Source: Acidovorax sp. RAC01
Lineage (GTDB): Bacteria > Pseudomonadota > Gammaproteobacteria > Burkholderiales > Burkholderiaceae_C
DNA: 64,000 nucleotides
Reading direction: 5' to 3'
Assembly (NCBI RefSeq): GCF_001714725.1
Contig: NZ_CP016447.1
Coordinates: 1,017,501 to 1,081,500, forward strand
Shown piece by piece: positions 25,123 to 33,112 of the stretch. The position numbers were made by a program, and so were the translations under genes. Position 1 is the first letter of the stretch. Each line of letters starts with the position of its first letter. The notes below the pieces were generated by a model that was not told the DNA's origin, ran no database searches, and saw only the letters and a program-made list of their open reading frames with translations.

Positions 25123-27252
25123 TCACGAACCGCTGGAGGGCACGCCGGCGCACTCAACCAGGGCATCCACCACCACGGCGCCCTCTCCGGCAGCACCCAC
25201 CATGACGGGGTTCAGGTCGACCGACGCCATGGTGCCACGCGCGCCCGCAATCACCTGGCCCACCGCCACGGCGATCTCTGCCAGCGCCTGCACATCCAGT
25301 GGCGGGTCTCCACGCACACCGGCCAGCAGTGGGGCAATGCGCAACGTGCCCAGGGCCTGCACCACGTCCGCCGTGCTGAAGGGTGGTAGCAGCACCGCGC
25401 AGTCCTTGAGCGCCTCGACGTTCTTGCCGCCATCGCCCACCACCACCACGGGCCCAAAAACCGGATCGACCCGTGCACCCACCATGAATTCATGGCGCCC
25501 CTTGCGGGTGGCTGCCAAGATCACACCGTCGCGCGCCACACCCATGGACTGCATCTTGGCGTCAAAGCGCTCGTACAGGTCGGCCGCCTGCTCACGCGTG
25601 GACACACCCAGCGCCACCAGACCATGCTCGCTTTTGTGTGGCACCTCGGCAGAACAGGCCTTGACCACCGCTGGTGCGCCAACGACGTCAAACGCATCGC
25701 GGGCTTCCTGGCCCGAACGGCACAGGCGCAGCGGCGCGGTGGGAATGCCGTGGCGCGCCAGCAGCGCCAGGCTGTCGGCCTCGTTCAAAAAGCCACGGGC
25801 ACCTGCAGGCAACTGCACCTGGGGCAGTGTGGGCCAGACCGTGCGCTCTTTGCGCAGCAGCGCCGTGTGGTTGGCCACCTGGGCCAGCACGCCCAGGGCC
25901 TCGCCTTCATTCGGGAAGGTGGCGATGCCCTGAGCACGAAAGGGCTCGGCCACGCTCTCCTGCCAGGCTGCCACCGCCACGGGCTTGCCGGTGGCGGCTT
26001 CAAAGGCTGCCGCGTCGCGTGCAAAAGCCTGCACGTCGTAGCCTGCGCCGGCCACGGGAATGTTGATGAAGAACAGGTCGGCCGCAGGGTCCTGCGCCAC
26101 GGCGGGCAGCACATCGCCAAACAGGCCGCTGTTGCTCAGCAGCGCGGCGGTGATGTCGATGGGGTTGGTGGCCGTGGCAAAGCCCGGCAGCTTGGAGGCT
26201 ACGGCGGCCTGGGTCTCTTTCGACAGTTCTGCCAGCGGCAAGCCTTCGTCATCCGCCGCATCCGCCCCCATCACGCAGCTGGCGCCCGAGTTGCTGATGA
26301 CCACCAGGCGCCGGCCTTCGGGGCGCCAGCCCTTGAGGTAGGCCTGCGCGGCGCGCGCCTGCTCGTGCGGGTCGCGCACCCGCCAGATGCCGTGGTGGCG
26401 GAAGAAAGCGTCCACCGTGCGGTCTTCATTGGCCAGCGAGCCCGTGTGCGATGACGCAGCCTTTTGCCCCTGGGCAGAGCGCCCGGCCTTGATGGCGATG
26501 ATGGGCAGGTCACGCTCGCGCGCATGGGCGGCGGCGGCGGCCAGCATCTCGGGGTTGGCAATGCTCTCCAGGTACAGCAGCAGCAGGCGCACGTCCGGGT
26601 CGTGCGCCACGGCCAGGGCCAGTTCGCCCACCGATACATCCGCTTCATTGCCCGTGGCATGCACATGGCGCACCCCCAGGCCGCGCCCGCGCAGCAGGCC
26701 ATAGGTCATGGCGCTCATGCCGCCGCTCTGGCTCACGATGCCCACCGGCCCATCCATGGGCGGAACCTCGATGAACATGGTGGAAAAGCCCGCAATCGCA
26801 CCCGTGCCAAAGTTGGCCAAGCCCTGGGTGTTCGGCCCGTACAGCCGCATGCCCTTGGCGCGGGCTTTGGCCACCATGTGGCGCTGCAGCTCCATGCCCT
26901 CCGGCCCCGTCTCGCCAAAGCCCGAGGCAATCACCACCGCAGACTTGACGCCCAGCTCGGCACACTCTTCGACAGCCGCCACGGTCTTGTCACCGCCCAC
27001 CACCACCAGGGCCAGGTCGGGCACCTCAGGCAGCGCGGCCATTGAGGCGTAGCTCTTGTGCCCCTGGATCTCGTCGCGCGCCGGGTTGACCGGGTAGATG
27101 GCACCCTGGAAGCCGTGGCGCTGCATGTAGTAGATAGGGCGGCCGCCAATCTTGTGGATGTTTTCGGAGGCTCCAATGATGGCCACCGAGCGCGGGTTGA
27201 GAGCGGAGGTAAGAAGGTCTTGCATAACGGTTAGGTGTGTTGATTGGTCCAT
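25123..27252 (-). CDS. ADP-forming acyl-CoA ligase (acetate-CoA ligase family, fused alpha-beta)
   Basis: The 709-residue protein joins a CoA-binding/ligase alpha part (LNPRSVAIIGASEN, SQSGGMSAMTYGLL, and the phosphohistidine site SSHTGSLA near residue 275) to a beta ATP-grasp part (GIPTAPLRL, APAVVKACSAEVPHKSEHGL, and GGDG-like VVVGDGGKNVEALKD). It makes an acyl-CoA from a free acid and ATP, giving ADP. ATG 27252 is preceded by GAAGG; ATG 27225 is an alternative closer to the usual family start. It follows the Bug receptor gene across repeat D copy 2. Confidence 0.9.
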   Translation of the reverse strand: MDQSTHLTVMQDLLTSALNPRSVAIIGASENIHKIGGRPIYYMQRHGFQGAIYPVNPARDEIQGHKSYASMAALPEVPDLALVVVGGDKTVAAVEECAELGVKSAVVIASGFGETGPEGMELQRHMVAKARAKGMRLYGPNTQGLANFGTGAIAGFSTMFIEVPPMDGPVGIVSQSGGMSAMTYGLLRGRGLGVRHVHATGNEADVSVGELALAVAHDPDVRLLLLYLESIANPEMLAAAAAHARERDLPIIAIKAGRSAQGQKAASSHTGSLANEDRTVDAFFRHHGIWRVRDPHEQARAAQAYLKGWRPEGRRLVVISNSGASCVMGADAADDEGLPLAELSKETQAAVASKLPGFATATNPIDITAALLSNSGLFGDVLPAVAQDPAADLFFINIPVAGAGYDVQAFARDAAAFEAATGKPVAVAAWQESVAEPFRAQGIATFPNEGEALGVLAQVANHTALLRKERTVWPTLPQVQLPAGARGFLNEADSLALLARHGIPTAPLRLCRSGQEARDAFDVVGAPAVVKACSAEVPHKSEHGLVALGVSTREQAADLYERFDAKMQSMGVARDGVILAATRKGRHEFMVGARVDPVFGPVVVVGDGGKNVEALKDCAVLLPPFSTADVVQALGTLRIAPLLAGVRGDPPLDVQALAEIAVAVGQVIAGARGTMASVDLNPVMVGAAGEGAVVVDALVECAGVPSSGS

Positions 27253-27265
27253 GGCGTGCGGCCTT

Positions 27266-27390
27266 CGCGCTTAGCGCGGCACAGCTCAGGGCCGCCGTGC
27301 AAGGGCCGCCAAGCCGTGCAGGCGGCACCTTGCTCGCATGCACGGGCGGCGTCCCCCTTTCAGGGGGAAGGCGCGCAGCGCCTCAGGGGG
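27266..27390. repeat. Dispersed hairpin repeat family D, copy 2
   Basis: Read on the minus strand it begins directly after the Bug receptor stop: CCCCCTGAGGCGC, hairpin, TTCCCCCTGAAAGGGGG, then a GCAAGG-rich tail that is longer and more divergent than in copies 1 and 3. Confidence 0.65.
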
Positions 27391-28386
27391 TCAGTCAATC
27401 TTGGCGCCAGAGGCCTTGACCACCTTGGCCCATTTGTCCACCTCTGACTGCAGGAAGCTGCCGTAGGCTGCAGGGGTGTTCCAGCTGGACGCAAAGCCCT
27501 GCGCGTCAAAGCGCTGGCGAATGTCCGGGCTCTCCAGCACGGCCTTGAGTTCGGAGTTGAGCCGCGCCACCACATCCTTGGGTGTGCCGACAGGGGCCAG
27601 CAGGCCGTTCCAGGCGATGGCCTCGTAGCCCGTCAGGCCCGACTCGGCCACCGTGGGCAGATCCGGGGCCACGCTGGAGCGCTGGGCGCTGGTCACGGCC
27701 AACGCCTTGAGCTTGCCCGCCTTCACATGTGGCATGGACGACAGCATGGTGTCAAACATCAGGTCCACCTGCCCGCCCATCACGTCGGTGAGCGCTGGGG
27801 CGCTGCCCTTGTAGGGCACATGGGTCATCTTCACCCCGGCCATGGCGCTGAACAGCTCCGCCGACAGGTGCGTGGACTGGCCATTGCCCGATGACCCGTA
27901 GTTCAGCCCACCGTTGCGGCTTTTCGCCAGCGCAATGAGTTCTGCCACGTTGTTGGCGGGCAAGGCGGGGTTGGCCACGATCACGAGCGGGCCGCTGGTG
28001 AGCTGGGACACCGGCGCAAAATCTTTGAGGAGCGAGTAATTGAGCTTGGCGAACAGCGCCGGATTGATGGCGTGCGCCGTGGTAGCCACCACCAGGGTAT
28101 AGCCATCGGGTGCGCTGCGCGCCACAGCCTCGGCCCCGGTGTTGGCCCCCGCGCCAGGGCGGTTGTCCACCACGAAAGGCTGGCCCATGCGTTCCTGCAG
28201 CTTCTGGGCTACGGCGCGGGCAACGATGTCGGTCGGCCCGCCTGGTGGGTAGGGCACCACCAGCTTGACGGGCTTGTGAGGGTAGTCCTGCGCCCAGGCC
28301 ACGGGCGAAGCCACAGCGCACAGGGCAGCGCAGGCCAGGCCCATCCAGTGGCGGCGCGGGGTGAGGTGGTGGGTGGTGGCTTTCAT
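27391..28386 (-). CDS. Tripartite tricarboxylate (Bug/TctC) periplasmic receptor
   Basis: The 331-residue protein has a signal peptide (cleavage after AWA) and the Bug signature VPYPPGGPTDIVARAVAQKL, then NRPGAGANTGAEAVA and VPYKGSAPALTDVMGG. It is an extracytoplasmic receptor for a carboxylate. No TctAB membrane genes are adjacent, as is common for the many Bug receptors of this group. ATG 28386 was chosen because the signal peptide begins there. It lies in the operon between the DUF35 gene and the acyl-CoA ligase, so its ligand is probably the acid that the ligase activates. Confidence 0.92.
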   Translation of the reverse strand: MKATTHHLTPRRHWMGLACAALCAVASPVAWAQDYPHKPVKLVVPYPPGGPTDIVARAVAQKLQERMGQPFVVDNRPGAGANTGAEAVARSAPDGYTLVVATTAHAINPALFAKLNYSLLKDFAPVSQLTSGPLVIVANPALPANNVAELIALAKSRNGGLNYGSSGNGQSTHLSAELFSAMAGVKMTHVPYKGSAPALTDVMGGQVDLMFDTMLSSMPHVKAGKLKALAVTSAQRSSVAPDLPTVAESGLTGYEAIAWNGLLAPVGTPKDVVARLNSELKAVLESPDIRQRFDAQGFASSWNTPAAYGSFLQSEVDKWAKVVKASGAKID

Positions 28387-28464
28387 GGGTTTGTCTCCTG
28401 TTGTGGTTGTGTGGGTACCGGTCGAAAAAGCATGGGCAGGGCGCAAAGCGCCGCCTGCCTGTGG

Positions 28465-28857
28465 CTAGACCATGGGATCAAAGCGCACCAGAGCGCGGCC
28501 GTTGTGCTCAAAAAAGCCAGCGCGCACACGCTGCCCGATTTGCACGCCGGACGCGGCATGGGCCATGAGGCGCGGCCCTTCGTCCAGCTGCACGATGACC
28601 AGCGTGTAAGGGGCCAGGGCACGGAACTCCTCGGAAGGCGCGCGCGCCACCTCGGTCACGGCGCGCACGGTGGCGGTGCCAGCTGCATCGCGCCAAGGCA
28701 TGGCCGCGCGCTGCCCACAGTGCTGGCAGGCATAACGCGCCAAAGTTTGCGCACCACCGCAGGCGCTGCACTGCTGGTAGCGCAGCACCCCGTCGCACAC
28801 ACCATCGGTGTAGGGGGCCGCCAAGGGGCGTGACAGACCGGTTTCTGTAGCGTTCAT
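28465..28857 (-). CDS. DUF35 zinc-ribbon/OB-fold acyl-CoA-associated protein
   Basis: The 130-residue protein has the DUF35 design: an N-terminal zinc ribbon with two Cys pairs (CSACGG and CQHCG, residues about 31-48) and a C-terminal OB fold (YTLVIVQLDEGPRLMAH). DUF35 proteins bind thiolase-like partners and acyl-CoA. The start is three bases after the thiolase-like gene stop, which supports a complex between the two products. Confidence 0.88.
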   Translation of the reverse strand: MNATETGLSRPLAAPYTDGVCDGVLRYQQCSACGGAQTLARYACQHCGQRAAMPWRDAAGTATVRAVTEVARAPSEEFRALAPYTLVIVQLDEGPRLMAHAASGVQIGQRVRAGFFEHNGRALVRFDPMV

Positions 28858-28860
28858 GGG

Positions 28861-30015
28861 TCAGTCCTCGCGTGAAAGCAGCAGGCTCACATGGGACGAC
28901 ATGACGCCACCATCTGCGTGAATGAAAGCGTGACGCGGCTGCCGGATCTGGCGCGCTCCGGCCTGCCCGGTCATCTGCTCCCAGGTCTCGACCGCATGGG
29001 CCATACCGCCCGCCACGCCGCAATGCCCGAACGACAACAAACCACCGTGGGTATTCAGCGGCAGCACGCCGCCTGCAGCAAAGTCGCCCGCGCGGGCACG
29101 CTGCGCCGCCCCGCCCCGGGGGGCGAAGCCAATTTCTTCCAGCAGCATGGTGAGGGTGATGGTGAAAGAGTCGTAGATGGCGAGGTAGTCCACATCGCAC
29201 AGGCCCAGGCCTGCCTCGTCAAAAGCCCGCCGCGCGGCTTCACCAGCGCCGCACTGCAATACATCTTCCATGGCCGTGAGGTGCTGGTGGCGGTGGGCCT
29301 GACCCGCGCCCACCATGGCCACGGCGGCGTGGTCTGATGGCTGGTCTGCCACCACCAACGCCATGGCGCCGTCCGAGATCGGGCAGCAATCTAGCAGCGA
29401 CAAGGGCCGCGCGATGGGCTTGGCAGCCAGCACTTCCTGCAGCGTGATAGGCGTGCGCAAATGCGCACCAGGATGGCTGCGCGCGTGGGTGCGCATGAGC
29501 ACGGCAAACTCGGCCATGTCTTGCGAAGTGACGCCCGTGAGGTGCATGTACTGCGACGCCATGAGCGCGTAGTAGGCGGGCACTGAGGCGCCGTTGGGCA
29601 CTTCGTAATCCATGTCGCCCACTTGCGCGAGCGTCTGGATGGAGCTGTCGCGGGACTGGCCCGTGAGACGGTTTTCGCCCCCCAGCACCAGCACATTGCG
29701 GCAGCGGCCCGAGCGCACCAGCTCGCGCGCCGCCATCAGCATGGCCGCGCCGGTAGCACCACCCAGCTGCATGCCATGTGCGTAGCGCGGCCTCAGCGCC
29801 AGCCGCTCGCACACCAGGGTGGACAGCATCAGGTGCGGCAAGGTGGTGGCGTAGCCGCACAGCACGCCATCAATCTCGCTGCGCTGCAGGCCACTGCGGT
29901 CAATGGCGAGGGCGGCCGCGTCGTCCATCAGGTCCAGGGCACTGCGCCCCTCGTGCCGACCGAAGGCCGTTCCCCCTGCGCCGCGCAGGTATGCAGGTCG
30001 CGATACCGCGTTCAT
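28861..30015 (-). CDS. Thiolase-like protein without the usual nucleophilic Cys (Ltp/SCP2-thiolase type)
   Basis: The 384-residue protein has a thiolase fold of the lipid-transfer group: YDSFTITLTMLLEEIGFAP near residue 280 and NTHGGLLSFGHCGVAGGMAH near residue 330. Where thiolases carry the acyl-accepting Cys (NxCxxG), this protein reads MQLGGATGAAML, so the Cys is missing. Cys-less homologues paired with DUF35 act as retro-aldolases on beta-hydroxyacyl-CoA esters in steroid side-chain breakdown (Ltp2). ATG 30015 overlaps the IclR stop. The reaction here is inferred. Confidence 0.85.
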   Translation of the reverse strand: MNAVSRPAYLRGAGGTAFGRHEGRSALDLMDDAAALAIDRSGLQRSEIDGVLCGYATTLPHLMLSTLVCERLALRPRYAHGMQLGGATGAAMLMAARELVRSGRCRNVLVLGGENRLTGQSRDSSIQTLAQVGDMDYEVPNGASVPAYYALMASQYMHLTGVTSQDMAEFAVLMRTHARSHPGAHLRTPITLQEVLAAKPIARPLSLLDCCPISDGAMALVVADQPSDHAAVAMVGAGQAHRHQHLTAMEDVLQCGAGEAARRAFDEAGLGLCDVDYLAIYDSFTITLTMLLEEIGFAPRGGAAQRARAGDFAAGGVLPLNTHGGLLSFGHCGVAGGMAHAVETWEQMTGQAGARQIRQPRHAFIHADGGVMSSHVSLLLSRED

Positions 30016-30851
30016 GCGTTCTTCTCCGGGTAGTGGGTGGCGGTGCGGCGGTCGGGGCGCGTAGCCTCGGCCCAGCGCACCTGGCACACCGTGGCTTCTC
30101 GCACGAGTGCATGGGCCAGCGCGGCCTCGCGGGTGAGGATGCGTTCGTTGAGGGAGGCAATGCTGAGCGCCGCCACCGGCCGGCCCTGGGCGTCGAGGAT
30201 GGCCACACCAATGCCGCCCATGCGTTCCACCACCACATCCAGCAGCACCGCATAGCCGCACTTGCGTGCCTGGGCAATGCGCTCACGCAGCAACGTGGGC
30301 GTGATGCGCGGGTATCGCTCCAGCTGGCCTGAGAGGATCTCGAGTGCGGCCTCGCGCTCGTCGTCAGGCATCCAGGCCAGCAGCGCCAGGCTGCCCGCGC
30401 CCACCCCGAGCGGCCGGCGGCTGCCCACGGTGAGGTAATTCGCGCGGATGGGGTAGGAGCCCTCTTCCACATCAAGGCACAACGACTCCACGCCGCTGCG
30501 CATGGACAGCAGCACCGTGTCCTGAAAAATACCTGCCAACCGCATCAGGCTGGGTCGCGCCAGCGGGCGCGGGTCAAACCGGCGCAGCGCCGCTGCGCCC
30601 AGCACCGTGAGTTCAGGGCCCAAAGTGAACTGCTTGCTCACGGCATCACGGGTCACAAACCCCTCACGCGCCATCACATCGAGCAGACGCAGGGCTGTGG
30701 CCTTGTCCAGATCGGCAGCGGCGGCAATGTCGGTGAGGCGTACACCGCCGCCTTCGGACATGACGCGCAGCACGCGCAATGCACGCTCCACGGATGAAGT
30801 GGCACCGCGGTCAGGGGTGATGACTACCTTGGGCTTGACGGAAGGGGGCAT
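30012..30851 (-). CDS. IclR-family transcriptional regulator
   Basis: The 279-residue protein has an N-terminal winged helix (VERALRVLRVMSEGGGVRLT, then DIAAAADLDKATALRLLDVM) and the IclR effector domain (PIRANYLTVGSRRPLGVGAG, then ISGQ-like LSGQLERYPRITPT). ATG 30851 is preferred to an upstream ATG at 30911, which lies inside the promoter found here. It is the first gene of the minus-strand operon and overlaps the next start. A palindrome inside its promoter suggests autoregulation of the whole operon. Confidence 0.9.
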   Translation of the reverse strand: MPPSVKPKVVITPDRGATSSVERALRVLRVMSEGGGVRLTDIAAAADLDKATALRLLDVMAREGFVTRDAVSKQFTLGPELTVLGAAALRRFDPRPLARPSLMRLAGIFQDTVLLSMRSGVESLCLDVEEGSYPIRANYLTVGSRRPLGVGAGSLALLAWMPDDEREAALEILSGQLERYPRITPTLLRERIAQARKCGYAVLLDVVVERMGGIGVAILDAQGRPVAALSIASLNERILTREAALAHALVREATVCQVRWAEATRPDRRTATHYPEKNA

Positions 30852-30889
30852 GGTATTTCTTTTGGCGAAACCGATAACGGGTAGAGAGC

Positions 30890-30918
30890 AATCTATGCCG
30901 CATGCGGCCATTGGTCAA
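30890..30918 (-). promoter_or_regulatory. Sigma-70-type promoter with palindromic operator for the IclR operon
   Basis: On the minus strand TTGACC (30918-30913) and TAGATT (30895-30890) are separated by 17 bases. The spacer contains the perfect 12-bp palindrome GCCGCATGCGGC (30897-30908). Repression by a dimer bound in the spacer is the natural reading; IclR itself is the likely ligand. Confidence 0.65.
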
Positions 30919-31242
30919 AACGCCTCATCAAAGTTTTATTCAGTGAAAACGTCAGGTGAGAATGCATCCGTTCCAGCGCGCTTCTTTAAAACTCAAATTA
31001 ATATTGAAAGCGGTTTAAATTCTTGTGGTGTATGATCCACACAGCGTGGTTGATCTCAGCCCACGCTTTAGCAATCTGCCTGCGCAAGCGAAAACGCACG
31101 TGCAGGTTGCCTTTTGCGACCGTTGTCGCCCAGTGGGTCTGTTAGAGCTGCAGCCCACCCAGTCCCTTGATGCTCACGCGGGCCGATCCGGTTCACCCGC
31201 GATCCCGTTTGATTGAAGCCAATTCCAACCTCCGCCATTTCC
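30919..31242. other. Intergenic stretch upstream of the small-protein gene
   Basis: Positions 30975-31025 are AT-rich, unlike most of the window, and may contain plus-strand promoters. No convincing -35/-10 pair with normal spacing was found. No gene is seen. Confidence 0.4.
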
Positions 31243-31452
31243 ATGGGCCAGTACGTCGTTTCGCCCGCGACACACCCGACCGACTGCGGCCGCTTCCGCG
31301 CCTCGTTTGCAGTCCAGCGCTCCCAGAGCACCGGCGGCTATTGCCGCGTGTTCCGTTTTGACAAGGTCTTTGCATCGCCCCATGCGGCTCGGCTTTTTGC
31401 CGTGACCCAGGGCTGGCTGCAGACCTGCATGCCGCACCCGCCAGCCTGCTGA
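31243..31452 (+). CDS. Small conserved-looking protein of unknown function
   Basis: The frame encodes 69 residues: GQYVVSPATHPTDCGRFRAS, then RVFRFDKVFASPHAARLFAV and a C-terminal QGWLQTCMPH. From memory it resembles a family of small Comamonadaceae proteins with the pattern G(R)F-AS-..-RV-RF-..-F.S..AA...A..QG. No ribosome binding site is obvious, and a TTG start at 31213 is possible. It lies in the leader region of the RRM gene on the same strand. Confidence 0.5.
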   Translation: MGQYVVSPATHPTDCGRFRASFAVQRSQSTGGYCRVFRFDKVFASPHAARLFAVTQGWLQTCMPHPPAC

Positions 31453-31661
31453 CCGATGCACAACCCCTGCACGGCCATCATGGCTGCCCGCGGCGCCTGC
31501 GCACGCAGCCTGGCCATGCAGCAACTCATGCCCCATTTCTCCCGCGGACCTGCACCCCAGGCGCATGTCCATATTCCCCCGATGCTGCGGATTTCGTATC
31601 TGCACACCGCACCCCAACGGTGCGCCATCGTTGCGCGCCACTTTTCAGAAAGGCTCTTGTC

Positions 31662-32021
31662 ATGAGCACCAAAATCTACGTGGGCAACCTGCCCTACTCC
31701 GTGACCGATTCGACCCTCGAAAGCAACTTCTCCGAGTTCGGCGGCGTGTCTTCCGCCAAGGTCATGATGGACCGCGAAACCGGCCGTTCCAAGGGCTTCG
31801 GCTTTGTGGAAATGGCTTCGGCTGAAGTGGCCCAGGCCGCTATCACCGCCTTGCACGGCATGTCGGTGGACGGCCGTTCCATCGTCGTGAACCTGGCCCG
31901 CCCGCGTGAAGCAGGTGGCGGCGGCAACGGTTCGGGCGGCTACAGCGCTGCCGGCTACGGCGGTGCCAAGCGCACCGACGTGGGCTACGGCAACGGCGGC
32001 TACGGCGGCGGTCGTTACTGA
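31662..32021 (+). CDS. Glycine-rich RRM RNA-binding protein
   Basis: The 119-residue protein has one RRM: RNP2 is IYVGNL (residues 5-10) and RNP1 is KGFGFVEM (around 45-52). A Gly/Tyr-rich tail (SGGYSAAGYGG, YGNGGYGGGRY) follows. Such proteins resemble cyanobacterial and plant cold-induced RNA-binding proteins and probably act as RNA chaperones. AAAGG at 31649-31653 is the ribosome binding site. A 209-base leader free of genes and a small hairpin at 31608-31624 precede it, which would fit cold or post-transcriptional control. A clear terminator follows. Confidence 0.93.
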   Translation: MSTKIYVGNLPYSVTDSTLESNFSEFGGVSSAKVMMDRETGRSKGFGFVEMASAEVAQAAITALHGMSVDGRSIVVNLARPREAGGGGNGSGGYSAAGYGGAKRTDVGYGNGGYGGGRY

Positions 32022-32048
32022 TCACGCCCTGCCGGCAACGGCACGAGG

Positions 32049-32077
32049 ACCGGCCCACCATGGGGCCGGTTTTTTTT
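32049..32077 (+). terminator. Rho-independent terminator of the RRM gene
   Basis: ACCGGCCC and GGGCCGGT form an eight-base stem around a six-base loop, followed by eight T. Confidence 0.92.
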
Positions 32078-32123
32078 CGCCTGCGCGTGGTCACCGGCGC
32101 GGCAGCAGATGTTGCACAGCAGC

Positions 32124-32159
32124 AAGAACGCTATTTATTTCATAGCATCAGTCGCCCCA
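32124..32159 (+). repeat. Dispersed repeat family A, partial copy 3
   Basis: GCTATTTATTTCATAGCATC keeps the small palindrome of the family but little of the AAGCTTAT/AGCGC part. It lies just upstream of the phosphatase gene. Confidence 0.45.
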
Positions 32160-32198
32160 GTGACAAGCCATGCAGCGCTTTGTTTCGACAATCGGCGC

Positions 32199-32870
32199 AT
32201 GGGAACCCTCTACCTCGTGCGCCACGGCCAGGCCTCGTTTGGCGCGGATGACTACGACGTGCTCAGCCCCCGTGGCCACCAGCAGGCCGTGCGCCTGGGC
32301 GAATACTGGCGCACGCGCGGCCTGGCGTTCGACGCCGTGATGACCGGCACCTTGCGCCGCCACACCGAAACCCTGGCCGGCATTTCCGAAGGCCTGCCGG
32401 GCCTGCCCGAAGTGACCCGCTGGCCGGGCCTCAACGAATACGACAGCCACGCGCTGATCGCTGCCATCCACCCCCAGCCCCTGGGCAAGGCCGACACGCC
32501 GGAGCTGTACCGCGCGCATTTCCGCATCCTGTGCGATGCGCTGGCGCAGTGGATGGCGGGCGTCATCAGCCCGCAGGGCATGCCCAGCTGGAACGAGTTT
32601 TCAGCCGGCGTGCGCGCGGTGCTGGACCATGTGCGGCACCACCACGCAGGCCAGAACGTGCTGCTGGTGAGCAGCGGCGGCCCGATTTCCACCGCGGTGG
32701 GCGAAGTGCTGGGCACGGCGCCCGAGGTGACGATTGCGCTGAACATGCGCATTCGCAACAGCGCGGTGACGGAGTTCTCGATCTCGCCCAAACGGCTGAT
32801 GTTGCAAACGTTCAATACGTTGCCGCATCTCAATGAGATGGAGCATGTGGAGTGGGTGACGCATGCTTGA
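32199..32870 (+). CDS. Histidine phosphatase family protein
   Basis: The 223-residue protein starts GTLYLVRHGQASFG, with the RHG motif whose His forms the phosphoenzyme at about residue 9, and carries a second His-containing region later (VLLVSSGGPISTAVG, where the classical motif is SHG; here the residue is Ser/Gly). The catalytic acid lies in the GLNEYDSH region. It probably hydrolyses a small phosphate ester. GACAAT lies exactly six bases before the ATG and there is no Shine-Dalgarno sequence, suggesting a leaderless mRNA. Confidence 0.88.
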   Translation: MGTLYLVRHGQASFGADDYDVLSPRGHQQAVRLGEYWRTRGLAFDAVMTGTLRRHTETLAGISEGLPGLPEVTRWPGLNEYDSHALIAAIHPQPLGKADTPELYRAHFRILCDALAQWMAGVISPQGMPSWNEFSAGVRAVLDHVRHHHAGQNVLLVSSGGPISTAVGEVLGTAPEVTIALNMRIRNSAVTEFSISPKRLMLQTFNTLPHLNEMEHVEWVTHA

Positions 32871-32883
32871 GTGCGTTTTTTTG

Positions 32884-32958
32884 AGTGTTTTTGGTCTGTA
32901 GCGCTTGCTTTAATTCGCTGTATAGCTATTACTTTTATAGCAATCACCAGGGCGATCG
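32884..32958 (-). repeat. Dispersed repeat family A, copy 4 (inverted)
   Basis: Read on the minus strand it has ATTGCTATAAAAGTAATAGC, then GCAAGCGCTACAGACCAAAA, matching the family order closely. It starts 14 bases after the phosphatase stop. Confidence 0.7.
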
Positions 32959-33003
32959 CGCTTGTGTTCGAGCGGGTTGATGGCGAAGTAGTCACGCCCA
33001 GCC

Positions 33004-33072
33004 CGTTCGGGCTGAGGTTGACGAAGCCTGAGCACCGCCTCAATCCGTTCGGGCTGAGCTTGTCGAAGCCTG
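33004..33072 (+). repeat. Family E repeats, two direct copies
   Basis: CGTTCGGGCTGAGGTTGACG followed by AAGCCTG at 33004, and CGTTCGGGCTGAGCTTGTCG followed by AAGCCTG at 33046. These flank the left side of the large palindrome; two inverted copies flank its right side. Confidence 0.85.
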
Positions 33073-33112
33073 TTTGGCGGTGGTTACCGCGTGCCTTTGT
33101 TCAGGGCAGGAG

